Counted from the first letter of the stretch, positions 10,782-19,958 are shown. The stretch is DNA of 64,000 nucleotides from Gordonia sediminis (GCA_004193205.1 RZUM01000006.1:186001-250000); one strand, 5' to 3'. Translations and numbers: made by a program. The notes: a model not told the origin generated them from the letters alone.

Positions 10782-12038
10782 TCACACGCGCGCTTCGGTG
10801 ATCCATCGTGCGGCCAGTACACCGGACAGCGCGGTGATCGCGGCGGCGGCGAAAATCGTCGAGGTGAGGCCGAACGCGTCGGCAAGAACTCCGGCGACCA
10901 GTGCTCCCCCGGCGTATCCCATATCGCGCCAGAAACGGTAGGTGCCCAGCGCCTTTGCTCGCCATTCGGGGTGGGCGTGATCGGAAATCGAGGCGATCAG
11001 CGTGGGGTACACCATGGCGGTGCCGATGCCGATGGCGATCGCGGACACCAGTCCGGCGAGCAGGGGCCAGGCGAGCAGGGCGCGGGCGGCGACGAATCCG
11101 GCGGCCTGGATGAACATGCCCCACACGATGAGGGCCTTGCGACCGATGTGGTCGGCGAGGTGGCCGGCGGGGATCTGACCGATACCCCACAGGATCGGAT
11201 AGAGACCCTTGATGACGCCGACCGCTGTGAGGCCGAGGCCATGGTCGATGAACAGCAGTGGGAAGACACCCCACATGAGTCCGTCGTTGAGGTTGTTGAC
11301 GAACCCGGCCTGACTGGCACCGCGCAGACTGCGGTGACGCCAGGTGGTGACCGCGAAGATATCCCGCAGTCGAGTGTCGTACTCGGGTGTGGGTGCCCGA
11401 TGGCGTCGCAATTCGAGCGCGAGATGGTCGGCGGTGTCGCGGACCACCAGAGACAGCAGCAGTCCGCCGACGACAAACACCGCGCCGATCAGTTGGGGGG
11501 CCGGGCGCAGCCCGTAGGTGGTTGCGAGGAAGCCGGTCAGCAGCGCGGTGACGCCGACGGCGACGTAGCCGGCGGCCTCGTTGAGGCCGGTGGCCAGTCC
11601 GCGTTGACGCGGCCCGACGAGGTCGATCTTCATGTTGACCGTCATCGACCACGCCAAGCCCTGGTTGAGGCCGAGCAGGACGTTGGCGGCGATGATCCAC
11701 CACCAGTTCGGTCCCCAGGCGAGCATGAACGGCACCGGTATGCCGATCACCCACCCGGTCAGCAGCAGCTTTCGGCGGGTGAATCGGGCAGTGAGCGCAC
11801 CGGCGGCGAGATTCGTGAACGCCTTGGTCACACCGAAGGCGATGATGAACGAGAACACCGCGAGGTCGCTGGTGAGGCCGAAGACCTCGGCGCCGATGAC
11901 CGGCACGGTGGTGCGTTCCAGACCGACCAGTGCACCGACGCAGACGTTGACGATCACCAGCAGCGTGAACTGCACCCAGTTCTCGCGCAGACCCAGTTCG
12001 ATGACACGACCCGGCTGCGTCTTCGACCGCGATGTCAT
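10782..12038 (-). CDS. MFS transporter of the sulfane-sulfur module
   Basis: The protein has 418 aa with 12 predicted membrane helices. N-half motifs are FGVTKAFTNLAAGALTARFTRRKLLL (motif A-like) and LLGLNQGLAWSMTVNMKIDLVGPRQRGLATGLNEAAGY. The start at 12038 lies 9 bp after AAGGG; a GTG 6 bp earlier is too close to it. It is 29 bp downstream of the MBL-rhodanese gene on the same strand and so belongs to that operon. Import or export of a sulfur species such as thiosulfate or sulfite is a context inference only; no substrate motif was seen. Confidence 0.85.
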   Translation of the reverse strand: MTSRSKTQPGRVIELGLRENWVQFTLLVIVNVCVGALVGLERTTVPVIGAEVFGLTSDLAVFSFIIAFGVTKAFTNLAAGALTARFTRRKLLLTGWVIGIPVPFMLAWGPNWWWIIAANVLLGLNQGLAWSMTVNMKIDLVGPRQRGLATGLNEAAGYVAVGVTALLTGFLATTYGLRPAPQLIGAVFVVGGLLLSLVVRDTADHLALELRRHRAPTPEYDTRLRDIFAVTTWRHRSLRGASQAGFVNNLNDGLMWGVFPLLFIDHGLGLTAVGVIKGLYPILWGIGQIPAGHLADHIGRKALIVWGMFIQAAGFVAARALLAWPLLAGLVSAIAIGIGTAMVYPTLIASISDHAHPEWRAKALGTYRFWRDMGYAGGALVAGVLADAFGLTSTIFAAAAITALSGVLAARWITEARV

Positions 12039-12067
12039 CGGCACAACCCTTCACCGACTCGTCGATG

Positions 12068-13435
12068 TCAGCGGCCCGTGACCAACGGGATCCGGTGACA
12101 GCGGGCAAAATCGTCGGGGCCACCGTCGAGGACTGCGACGTCGCGGCGACCGTGCCGCTGCAACAAGCTCGCGGCGGTCATCGCCCGTTCGCCGTGGCCG
12201 CACGCGACCAGCGCCCCCGTCGGGACGGCGTCGGCACGGGTGGCGATATCCCCGACTTCGATGTGTCGGGCCCCGGGGACGTGCGCGTCGTTCCACTCGG
12301 CGGCCTGGCGGACATCGACATATTTCATCGAGGCAGCGGTCTCGTCTGCCGGGACGTACGGGGTCAGCGCAATCTGGTTTCCCGTCGACACCCACGCCGC
12401 CATCCCCCCGGCGAGGTAGCCGACAATGCGTTCGTAGCCGATCTTGTAGGCCTGCCAGACCAATTCGCTCAACACCACGGGGTTCTCCGGCACCACGAAC
12501 ACCAATGGCACGTCATCGGGAACCACCCATCCCAGCCAGGACGCGAACTGGGCACGCAACGGGATCGACACCGCACCGGGAACATGTCCGGCACCGAATG
12601 CGGCGGCCGGTCGGGCGTCGATGATCCACGCCCCGTCTGCGGTCAGGCGTCGCACCGAATCCGGCGACAACGCGTCCAGCGACGGCTCCCCATCGACCAC
12701 CGTCGGGCCCTGCCGGTTGCGCTCGGCCAGGTGCCGAAAATAGGTCGGGTAGCTGCCGAGGCTGCGGGTGAGGGTGTCGACGAACGCGTCTTCGGCCAGC
12801 GACAGCAATGGATTCGAGTCTCGTTCGGCGCCGATCGTGCTGGTGCGCTGGGCGCCGGCGGGCGCGGAACAGAACGATCCGGCGCCGTGGGTCGGCCACA
12901 CTGCCGCATCGTCAGGCAACGCGGCCAACCGCTGCAGCGAGCGGAACTGCCGGCGCGTCATCTCGATCGTGCGCTGTGCGCCGAGCAGATCGGTCCGGGC
13001 CGCCGACTTCACGATCAGCGAGCCACCGGTGAAGACTCCGATCTCCTCGCCGCCGTCGCAGATCACGAACGACAGATGTTCGTCCGTGTGCCCCGGCGTC
13101 GCCAGTGCCCGCAAGGTCAGACCACCCAGATCGACCTCATCCAGATCGCCGAGACCGGTATGCGGGAACTCTCGATCACCGTGTGCCGAGGCCAGGATCT
13201 GCGCACCCTGCTCCTTGTGCAGCTGCACCGCGCCGGACAGGAAGTCGGCATGCAGATGGGTGTCGGCGGCGAAGCGCACGTGCAGCCCGCGGCGCTGCGC
13301 CGCGGCGTTGAGCGCACGCAGATCGCGCGACGCGTCGACGGCCAACGCGCTGCCGTCGCCGAGATCGAGCAGATACGAGCTGTTCCCCAGCCCCTCGTCG
13401 ACGAGGGGAATCAGCTGGTCAGCACTGAAAGCCAT
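12068..13435 (-). CDS. Metallo-beta-lactamase-fold / double rhodanese protein (persulfide dioxygenase-like)
   Basis: The protein has 455 aa. The N-terminal MBL domain carries THLHADFLSG (about residue 58 onwards) in place of HxHxDH, later GHTDEH and PTHGAGSFC, the pattern of ETHE1/CstB-type non-heme iron persulfide dioxygenases fused to rhodanese domains. The first rhodanese domain (WIIDARPAAAFGAGHVPGAVSIP) has FVVPENP where the active-site Cys loop should be, so it looks inactive. The second (KYVDVRQAAEWNDAHVPGARH) keeps the Cys loop ACGHGERA. ATG at 13435 has GGAG 6 bp upstream. Divergent from the ArsR-rhodanese gene. The expected role is oxidation or transfer of glutathione- or mycothiol-bound sulfane sulfur. 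Confidence 0.88.
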   Translation of the reverse strand: MAFSADQLIPLVDEGLGNSSYLLDLGDGSALAVDASRDLRALNAAAQRRGLHVRFAADTHLHADFLSGAVQLHKEQGAQILASAHGDREFPHTGLGDLDEVDLGGLTLRALATPGHTDEHLSFVICDGGEEIGVFTGGSLIVKSAARTDLLGAQRTIEMTRRQFRSLQRLAALPDDAAVWPTHGAGSFCSAPAGAQRTSTIGAERDSNPLLSLAEDAFVDTLTRSLGSYPTYFRHLAERNRQGPTVVDGEPSLDALSPDSVRRLTADGAWIIDARPAAAFGAGHVPGAVSIPLRAQFASWLGWVVPDDVPLVFVVPENPVVLSELVWQAYKIGYERIVGYLAGGMAAWVSTGNQIALTPYVPADETAASMKYVDVRQAAEWNDAHVPGARHIEVGDIATRADAVPTGALVACGHGERAMTAASLLQRHGRRDVAVLDGGPDDFARCHRIPLVTGR

Positions 13436-13499
13436 CACCGTCTCCACGAACCGGACCCGACACAGGCGGATAGACGTTCCTGCCCATCAGACACTACAC

Positions 13500-13521
13500 T
13501 ATTCCATGGAAGGTTGGAATA
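13500..13521. promoter_or_regulatory. Putative ArsR operator in the divergent promoter
   Basis: TATTCCA (13500-13506) and TGGAATA (13515-13521) form a perfect 7-bp inverted repeat with an 8-bp spacer that also contains the Shine-Dalgarno sequence of the ArsR gene. A TACACT -10-like element abuts it. Binding would shut off the ArsR-rhodanese gene and possibly the MBL gene. Confidence 0.55.
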
Positions 13522-14222
13522 TGACTGAGATGACCCATGCCGAACACCAGGCCAAGAAGGCCACGCTGTACGACGCGTTCGCCGCCAGCGGGAAAGCACT
13601 TGCGAACGGCACCCGACTGCAACTGCTCGATCTCCTCGCGCAGGGTGAACGCACCGTCGAGAGCATCGCGCGCGCCACCGATCTCAACCTCACCACCGCG
13701 TCGGCACATCTGCAGACGCTCAAGGCCGCCGGGTTCGTGACGACCCGGCGAGACGGAGTACGGATCTTCTACCGCCTGTCCGGCGACGACATCGCCGAAC
13801 TGCTCGCGCTGTTGCGGTCGGTGGCCGCCCGTCATCAGCCCCGGGTCGGACCGGCCCGCGACGATTATCTCGGCTCCGACGACTCGACCGACGAGATCGA
13901 CGAGATCGACGAGATCGACCGAGACGAACTGCAACGGCGTGTCGACGCCGACGACACCGTGGTGATCCTCGATGTCCGGCCGGTCGAGGAGTACGACGCC
14001 GGCCACATTCCCGGCGCCGTGAGCATCCCGGTCGACGAACTCGCCGAGCGCATCACCGAACTCCCCACGGACCGTGACGTCGTGGTCTACTGCCGCGGCG
14101 AGTACTGCGTGATGGCTTACGACGCAGCGCGTCTCCTCGCCGCCGACGGCCGCCGCGTGATCCGGCTCAACGACGGCATGCTGGAATGGCGCCTGGCCGA
14201 CCTACCGGTCGCGCGGCAGTGA
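13521..14222 (+). CDS. ArsR family regulator fused to a rhodanese domain
   Basis: The protein has 233 aa. N-terminal ArsR winged helix (ANGTRLQLLDLLAQGERTVESIARATDLNLTTASAHLQTLKAAGFVTTRRDGVRIFYRL, about residues 25-80). An acidic linker with DEIDEIDEID follows, then a C-terminal rhodanese domain (VVILDVRPVEEYDAGHIPGAVSIP) with the active loop YCRGEYC. The fusion type is known in actinobacteria and is thought to couple sulfur-species sensing to repression. The start at 13521 follows GGAAGG by 7 bp. It is divergent from the MBL-rhodanese/MFS operon, which it likely controls. Whether the rhodanese Cys is the sensor is inference. Confidence 0.9.
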   Translation: MTEMTHAEHQAKKATLYDAFAASGKALANGTRLQLLDLLAQGERTVESIARATDLNLTTASAHLQTLKAAGFVTTRRDGVRIFYRLSGDDIAELLALLRSVAARHQPRVGPARDDYLGSDDSTDEIDEIDEIDRDELQRRVDADDTVVILDVRPVEEYDAGHIPGAVSIPVDELAERITELPTDRDVVVYCRGEYCVMAYDAARLLAADGRRVIRLNDGMLEWRLADLPVARQ

Positions 14223-14236
14223 TTTAGCGGTCCTGT

Positions 14237-15478
14237 TCAGACGACGCGTTCGAAGATCGCCGTGAGGCCTTGTCCCCCACCGATACACATGGTCTCCAGC
14301 CCATATAGGCCATCACGACGATCGAGCTCGCGCAGGAGGGTCGCGAGGATCCGAACGCCGGTGGCCCCGACCGGGTGGCCGAGCGAGATGCCCGACCCGT
14401 TGACATTCGTGCGTTCGAAATCCGCTGCGCCGAAGCCCCATTCCCGGGTCACGGCGAGCGCCTGGGCGGCGAAGGCCTCGTTGAGCTCGATCAGATCCAT
14501 GTCGGCGAGGCTCAGGCCTGCCCGGCCGAGCGCCTTCGCTGTCGAGGGCACCGGGCCGATGCCCATCCCGGCGGGCGCAACACCCGCGACGGCCCAGGTG
14601 ACCAGTCGGGCGAGCGGCCGCAGACCCAGCTTCTCGCTGTTCGCGCGGGTGGTGACGAGACAGGCTGCTGCGCCGTCGTTCTGGCCGCTTGCGTTGCCGG
14701 CGGTCACCGTGGCGTCGGGGTCCTCGCGCTGCATGATCGGGCGCAACTTCGCGAGTCCGTCGACGGTGGTGTCGGCGCGGGGATGCTCGTCGCGATCAAT
14801 CACCAGCGGGTCGCGCTTGCGGCGGGGAACGGTGACCGGGACGATCTCGTCGGCGAATCGGCCTTCCTCGATTGCGGCAACCGCACGGCGGTGTGATTCG
14901 ACGGCCAATTCGTCCTGCTCGCGGCGGGGAATGCGGTATTTCCGCCGGAGGTTTTCGGCGGTCTCGAGCATGCCACCGGGCACCGGATGGTTCCGGCCAC
15001 CGGCCGTGACGCGTCCGCGGGCCAGGCGATCGTGCAGTGCGGCGGGTGCGCCCTTGGCACCCCACCGGATCGACTCCGAGTAGTACTCGGCCCGGCTCAT
15101 CGATTCCGCTCCCCCGGCGATCACCAGGTCGGCCACACCGGTCTGTACGCGCATCGCGGCGTCGAGCACCGCCTGCAGTCCCGATCCGCATCGTCGGTCC
15201 AACTGGAGCCCGGGCACGGTCACCGGCATGCCGGCATTGAGGGCGGCCACCCGACCGATCGCTGGTGCCTCACCGTTGGGATAGCACTGCCCGAAGATCA
15301 CGTCGTCGACGGAGTCCGGATCAATCCCGGTGCGCGAGAGCAGTTCTTCGATGACGCGGGCCGCCAGGTCGGCGGCGGGGACATCGACGAACATACCGCC
15401 GTAGCGCCCGACCGGAGTTCGCAGGGGTTCGCAGATGACGACGTCCGTGGCGGACGCGGTCGGGTTGGGATCAGTCAC
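14237..15478 (-). CDS. Acetyl-CoA acetyltransferase (thiolase)
   Basis: The protein has 413 aa and is a degradative thiolase releasing acetyl-CoA (or a propionyl/short acyl-CoA) from a 3-ketoacyl-CoA. Catalytic Cys at about 97 in DRRCGSG, the GNASGQNDGAAA motif, His in SLGHPVGATG and the second Cys in MCIGGGQG. Last gene of a five-gene operon; its start overlaps the end of the acyl-CoA ligase gene by 8 bp. It is expected to complete beta-oxidation of the acid activated by that ligase. Confidence 0.93.
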   Translation of the reverse strand: MTDPNPTASATDVVICEPLRTPVGRYGGMFVDVPAADLAARVIEELLSRTGIDPDSVDDVIFGQCYPNGEAPAIGRVAALNAGMPVTVPGLQLDRRCGSGLQAVLDAAMRVQTGVADLVIAGGAESMSRAEYYSESIRWGAKGAPAALHDRLARGRVTAGGRNHPVPGGMLETAENLRRKYRIPRREQDELAVESHRRAVAAIEEGRFADEIVPVTVPRRKRDPLVIDRDEHPRADTTVDGLAKLRPIMQREDPDATVTAGNASGQNDGAAACLVTTRANSEKLGLRPLARLVTWAVAGVAPAGMGIGPVPSTAKALGRAGLSLADMDLIELNEAFAAQALAVTREWGFGAADFERTNVNGSGISLGHPVGATGVRILATLLRELDRRDGLYGLETMCIGGGQGLTAIFERVV

Positions 15479-17162
15479 GTCGGTGGTCTCTTTCCTCGTC
15501 GGCCCACTCGGCGGCCCAATCGCGCAGCACCGCGGCCCGGATCTTGCTGCCGTTCCCGCCGACCGTGGTGGGCATCTCGTCGATCAGATGGATGGTGGTG
15601 GGCACCTTGAACGCGGCGAGCCGGTCTCTGCACCAGGTCTTGAGTGCCGCGGCGTCGACGTCCTCGGTGTCGTCGGCGAGGACGACGAATCCGACTGCCA
15701 CAGTGTGGCCACCCGCGCCGGTGATGCCCACGACCTTCGCCGTCTGCACCGCCGGGTGGTCGGCGAGCCGGTGCTCGATCTCGGCCGGGTCCACGAGGAA
15801 ACCGCGCAGCCGCAGCACATCCCCCATCCTGCAGACGTAGCTGAAGCCGCCGTCGCCGGTCGCGATCCCGAGATCGCCGCTGCGGAACCAGCCGTCGGCG
15901 GTGAACGACCGCGCTGCGGCACCCGGGTCACCAAGATAGGCGTCGACGACGGTCGGTCCGCGGAATTGCAGCTCACCTTGCTCACCGCTCTCGAGCACTC
16001 GGGAGTCGAACGGATCCGCCACGCGGACCTCGATCGCCGGGTCGACGGGCCGGCCACCACCGTGCCAGCGGATTGGCTCCGGATCGTCTGCGGCCCATAG
16101 CAACACGAGCGCGAAGATCTCCGACGAGCCGAACACCCCGGTGGTGTGGGTGCCGAATTCGTCGCGCAGCCACGTCGCGACCTCGTGCGAGCGGCCGAGG
16201 AAGTCCGCGATGCCCAGCCACCGGAGAGTCGCCAGGTCGACCCGTGCGCCGCCCTGCCAGGTGTCGAGGAGACGGCCGAAGAGATCGTCGCCGCCGACCG
16301 CGTGCGTCACCCCGAACCGACTCATCCGATGCAGCGTCTCGGCCGGATGGAAGACCGGCTCCATCAGAAGTGCTCCGCCACCGGCCAGTCCGGCGAGGGC
16401 TGCGCTGTAGCCGAACACCCCGGACACCGGTAGGACACACAGCACGACGTCGCCGTCGCGAATGCCCATGACCTCGGCATCGGCGCGCGCATGCGCAACG
16501 ACCGCCGAATCCCGATGTGCCGCAAGCTTCGGAATGCCGGTCGACCCGGACGTGGTGAAGGCCACCGCGATGTCGTCTGCGGGATCGTCATCGAGGCCCG
16601 CCGGGGTGAGCACCACCGTGTCGGGGGTGTCGGACACCCGCGCCCCACGGGTGTCACAGGTTTCGGCGGCCCAGGAACCGGCGCCGAGATCGAATCCCGC
16701 GGGGCTCACCGACGGTTGGCCGGGGCCCGCGACCACGGCGACGGCGGGCGCCGGGAGCGCGGTCTGGTCGTGGGCGCTGCGCAGGATGCCGTAGAGGTCG
16801 AGGCCGTGGAAGTCCGGGGCGACCGCCACGACGGCGGGCCGTGCCGCGGTGAGGATGTGCGCGACCTCGGCGACGTTGTAGCGGGTGTTGACGCCGATGA
16901 CGTGCGCCCCGACCTCCGCGGCGGCGAACTGCCAGACGAGTGCATCGGACCAGTTGGGCAGCAGAACGGCTATGCACTGTCCGCGGCGGACACCCACGGC
17001 GTCGAGCTCGGTCCGGAGATGGTCGACGCGGTCACGGAAACGCGCCCGGGTGACGGTGTGGATCTCCCCGTCCGCGACGTCGTAGACGGCCGTCGCCCCC
17101 GGGTTCGCGGTGACGAGTGTGTCGAGCAGTCCGGTCAGTACGGATCTGGTCCTGATGGTCAC
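15471..17162 (-). CDS. AMP-forming acyl-CoA ligase
   Basis: The protein has 563 aa from a GTG at 17162 that overlaps the hydrolase stop (GTGA). ATP-binding P-loop FTTSGSTGIPKLAA, a middle motif GVFGSSEIFAL, the adenylate motif SGDLGIATGDGGFSYVCRMGD, hinge VLRLRGFLVDPAEIE and the C-terminal catalytic lysine in NGSKIRAA are all present. It would activate a carboxylic acid to its CoA thioester at the expense of ATP. The substrate is unknown; the operon suggests a branched or side-chain acid. A long open frame continuing upstream is shadow sequence of the hydrolase gene. Confidence 0.9.
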   Translation of the reverse strand: MTIRTRSVLTGLLDTLVTANPGATAVYDVADGEIHTVTRARFRDRVDHLRTELDAVGVRRGQCIAVLLPNWSDALVWQFAAAEVGAHVIGVNTRYNVAEVAHILTAARPAVVAVAPDFHGLDLYGILRSAHDQTALPAPAVAVVAGPGQPSVSPAGFDLGAGSWAAETCDTRGARVSDTPDTVVLTPAGLDDDPADDIAVAFTTSGSTGIPKLAAHRDSAVVAHARADAEVMGIRDGDVVLCVLPVSGVFGYSAALAGLAGGGALLMEPVFHPAETLHRMSRFGVTHAVGGDDLFGRLLDTWQGGARVDLATLRWLGIADFLGRSHEVATWLRDEFGTHTTGVFGSSEIFALVLLWAADDPEPIRWHGGGRPVDPAIEVRVADPFDSRVLESGEQGELQFRGPTVVDAYLGDPGAAARSFTADGWFRSGDLGIATGDGGFSYVCRMGDVLRLRGFLVDPAEIEHRLADHPAVQTAKVVGITGAGGHTVAVGFVVLADDTEDVDAAALKTWCRDRLAAFKVPTTIHLIDEMPTTVGGNGSKIRAAVLRDWAAEWADEERDHRRD

Positions 17163-18034
17163 GCGGTCACTTCCGATCTGGCCGCAGCCGGCGCGGCGGC
17201 GTTGTGGAGTTCCATGAGCCAGCCGTCCGCGAGCGCCGCGAAGTCGTCGATCTCCTCCATCGGGTAGTGCCCGATACCCGGAAGGCCGGTGAATCGGGCA
17301 CGCCCCGGGTCGGCCGCGTTGATGTCGGCGGCGAGGCGTTCCACGGCACGCCAATCGATCCACGGATCGTCGAGGCCGCACACGAGGTGCAGCGGGCAGG
17401 TCAATGCCTCGAGTCGGGCGCCGACGTCGTGGGTGCCCCACCCGATGAGATCCGAGGAGGAGATCTCCGGGTCTTCGCGTTTGTGCATGAGAGCAATGCG
17501 ATGGGCTGCCGCCGGGGACACCGAGTGCCCGACGGACGCGAGTGTGCCCAGGTAAGTGCGTTCGGCGCGGGCGGGGCCGGCGACGTCCTCGAGTTCGCGG
17601 CGCAGGCCGGCGACGTTCACTCTTCCCGGTGCCGCCTCGGCCTCCATCGCGATCGCACCGGCCAGCGGGAAATCGGGCCGCGTCGCGAGTTCGAGGGTCA
17701 GCTTGCCGCCGATCGAGCAGCCGAGCACCAATGGACGCTGCAAGTCCAGCGCGCGGAGCAGGGCGATCAGCCAGTCTCCGTAGTCGACGAGGTCGGTGAT
17801 CGGCCCGGTCACCGCGGGTTCGGAACGTCCGTGGCCGGGCAGATCGGGGACCAGCACGCGGTAACCCCGCTCGGCGAGGGCCGAGGCGACATGTCGCCAT
17901 TGGACACCGCTTTGTCCGGCGGTGTGGATGCAGAGCACCGTCGGCGGGCCCTCAACGGTCGCCTGGTGGTCGGGAGTGACGATCTCGACGAAGCCGAGAG
18001 CGCCGTCGATCTCGACGTAGCGGGCCTCGATCAT
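17159..18034 (-). CDS. Alpha/beta hydrolase
   Basis: The protein has 291 aa. Oxyanion motif CIHTAGQSG, DLPGHGRS, nucleophile elbow LGCSIGGKL (Ser), acid GLDDPWIDW and His in LPGIGHYPMEE give a complete catalytic triad. Start ATG at 18034 overlaps the preceding gene by 4 bp. In the operon it may hydrolyse an ester, a CoA thioester or a C-C bond of the degraded compound. No close functional family is recognised. Confidence 0.88.
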   Translation of the reverse strand: MIEARYVEIDGALGFVEIVTPDHQATVEGPPTVLCIHTAGQSGVQWRHVASALAERGYRVLVPDLPGHGRSEPAVTGPITDLVDYGDWLIALLRALDLQRPLVLGCSIGGKLTLELATRPDFPLAGAIAMEAEAAPGRVNVAGLRRELEDVAGPARAERTYLGTLASVGHSVSPAAAHRIALMHKREDPEISSSDLIGWGTHDVGARLEALTCPLHLVCGLDDPWIDWRAVERLAADINAADPGRARFTGLPGIGHYPMEEIDDFAALADGWLMELHNAAAPAAARSEVTA

Positions 18035-18765
18035 GCGCGTGCCTCCCCGGCGATGCGACGAGCATGCCCGATGATGGTGTTCAGCGGCTTGGTCAGTCGG
18101 AGATATTCGTAACCGTCTCCGGTGGAGGAGAATTCGCCGCCGATGGCGCGGCGCATGAAATCGTCGTGGTCGCTCAGGACCACGTCCACCCACGTGTGTG
18201 CGGGGGCGACGAAGGTGAAAGTCGCCCCGTGCGGGACACGTCGGGTGATGTCGATGATCTGTCCACGGTAGACCCGCAGGTGCAGTTCACGGTCGCCGCA
18301 GCGCAACCCGATCGTGCCGTCCCAGGTCGCCAGCGACGCGTCGAACGACGGATCACCCTCCAGGCTGGTCCGAAGTAGGTGTCCCCAGCGCGGCGAGCAG
18401 AAGTCGAGTGCGGGCTCCCCGGTCACGGGTAGTTCGGGGCGCCATGTCTCCGTTCCTTCTTCGCGAAGTGCGCCGGTCTCATCGAGGAGCCGGATGTGGC
18501 GTTCGACGGTGCCCTCGGACACGCGGGTCACGACGGATTCGACGTGGATGGTGTCGAGCATGCACACCGGTCGGTGGGCGACCCACTGCAGTGCGGTGAG
18601 CGTGGCGCCCGGCAACGACGGCGTCGACAATTCGGCGACGGTTCGGCCGATCACCGACGACGTCGACGGCAGGCAGATCCCCGATTCCTCGAGCGGTTTC
18701 AGCGCGAGTTGCCCGGGTGAGGTAGTCCGGTCGCCGACACGGACGGACATCACGGTGGTGTTCAT
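18031..18765 (-). CDS. Uncharacterised protein: hot-dog-like N-half and SCP2-like C-half
   Basis: The protein has 244 aa. The N-terminal half (SSVIGRTVAELSTPSLPGATLTALQW... HVESVVTRVSEGTVERHIRLLDETG) has the pattern of a MaoC/hot-dog domain, which in this family hydrates enoyl-CoA or merely binds CoA, but no catalytic Asp/His pair is evident. The C-terminal half (SFDASLATWDGTIGLRCGDRELHLRVYRGQII... RAIGGEFSSTGDGYEYLRLTKPLNTI) resembles a sterol-carrier-protein-2 fold that holds a lipid. It is coupled by 4-bp overlaps to the dehydrogenase and the hydrolase. The role is unknown; binding or hydration of a bulky acyl-CoA is a reasonable guess. Confidence 0.6.
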   Translation of the reverse strand: MNTTVMSVRVGDRTTSPGQLALKPLEESGICLPSTSSVIGRTVAELSTPSLPGATLTALQWVAHRPVCMLDTIHVESVVTRVSEGTVERHIRLLDETGALREEGTETWRPELPVTGEPALDFCSPRWGHLLRTSLEGDPSFDASLATWDGTIGLRCGDRELHLRVYRGQIIDITRRVPHGATFTFVAPAHTWVDVVLSDHDDFMRRAIGGEFSSTGDGYEYLRLTKPLNTIIGHARRIAGEARA

Positions 18766-19958
18766 GCGATATCGACCTTTCCGAGAAGCTCGTCGGAGAT
18801 GATGCGCATCTGGATTTCGCTGGTGCCCTCGAAGATCTTCGTGAGCCGGGCGTCACGCCAGTGCCGTTCGACCTGGAAGTCGGTGGTGTAGCCGGCGCCG
18901 CCGTGGATCTGCACCGCCTCACTGGTGACCCGCTCGGCCATCTCGGTGGCGACGAGCTTGCACATCGAGGCCTCGAGCGAGCAGCGTCGGCCGGTGTCGA
19001 TGTCGGTGGCCACTGAATACATCAGCTGGCGGGCCGACTCGATCTCGGCGGCCATCGACGCGATCTTGAACCGCAGGTGCTGGAAGTCGGCGAGTTCGTG
19101 GCCGAACTGGCGGCGGGTGTGCAGGTAGGCGATGGAATCCTCGAGTGCCCCGCGGGCCAGCCCGATCGCGCGGGCCGCGGTGTGTGCCCGACCGACCTCC
19201 AGACCGCTCACCGCCAGGTAGAACCCTTTGCCCTCTTCGCCGAGCATCCGGTCGGCGGGGATGCGGAAGCCGTCGAAGGACAGTTCCCAGGTGTTCCAGC
19301 CGAAGTATCCGATCTTGCGGACCTTGGTACCCGAGATGCCCTCGGGGAAGACGCCGCGCTCCTTCTCGACCAGAAAGGCGCTGATTCCGCGGTGCGGCTT
19401 CGCCGGATCCTTGTACTGGTCGGTGCGGGCGAACAGGACGAGATAATCGGCCTCGTCGGCGTAGGTGCACCACATCTTGGTCCCGTTGACGACCCAATCG
19501 TCGCCGTCGCGGGTGGCGCGGCAGGAGATGTTGGCGACGTCCGAACCGGCCTCCGCTTCCGACAGCGCGTACGCACCGAGATATTCACCGCGCGCCACAC
19601 GTGGCAGCAGCTCTGCCTCCTGCTCCGGGGTGAATCCCCCGCCCATGCCGTTGCCGCGGGCCAGCAGTCCGGACACGCTCATCCAGGCACGCGAGAGTTC
19701 TTCGGCGACAAGGCAGTACTCGAAGACTCCGAGTCCCAGACCACCGTGCTCCTCGGGGATCATGATGCCGAAGAAGCCCACCTCGGCCATCGCCTTCTTG
19801 AGCGTGTCGGGGATGGTCCCCTGCACTGGGTCGAGTTCGTTGGCGACGGGGAGCACCTGCGTCATCGCGAACTCGCGGGCGAGGTCGCGGATGGCGATGC
19901 GTTGCTCGGTCAGGTAGCGAGGACTGTCGGTCCGCGGCTGCGACGGCCGATGGGTCAT
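18762..19958 (-). CDS. Acyl-CoA dehydrogenase
   Basis: FAD enzyme introducing the alpha,beta double bond into an acyl-CoA. It has 398 aa. Conserved blocks are YALSEAEAGSDVANISCRATRDGDDWVVNG, the RRQFGHELADFQ signature, and C-terminal IHGGAGYTTDFQVERHWRDARLTKIFEGTSEIQ. The start at 19958 has GGAGG 4 bp upstream. First gene of the operon running dehydrogenase, SCP2/hot-dog protein, hydrolase, ligase, thiolase. It lies downstream of tandem TetR-type boxes. Confidence 0.94.
   Translation of the reverse strand: MTHRPSQPRTDSPRYLTEQRIAIRDLAREFAMTQVLPVANELDPVQGTIPDTLKKAMAEVGFFGIMIPEEHGGLGLGVFEYCLVAEELSRAWMSVSGLLARGNGMGGGFTPEQEAELLPRVARGEYLGAYALSEAEAGSDVANISCRATRDGDDWVVNGTKMWCTYADEADYLVLFARTDQYKDPAKPHRGISAFLVEKERGVFPEGISGTKVRKIGYFGWNTWELSFDGFRIPADRMLGEEGKGFYLAVSGLEVGRAHTAARAIGLARGALEDSIAYLHTRRQFGHELADFQHLRFKIASMAAEIESARQLMYSVATDIDTGRRCSLEASMCKLVATEMAERVTSEAVQIHGGAGYTTDFQVERHWRDARLTKIFEGTSEIQMRIISDELLGKVDIA

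Noticed and set aside
10416-12098. Long plus-strand open frame of 560 codons
   Set aside because: It runs antisense to a clear MFS gene, is Asp/Gly/Arg-rich low-complexity sequence and has no family resemblance; an artefact of high GC.
12032-13528. Plus-strand open frame of 498 codons
   Set aside because: Antisense of the MBL-rhodanese gene, whose motifs are unmistakable.
18031-18765. Assignment of the 244-aa protein as an enoyl-CoA hydratase
   Set aside because: The hot-dog pattern is only partial and the catalytic Asp/His pair was not identified, so no enzyme activity is assigned.
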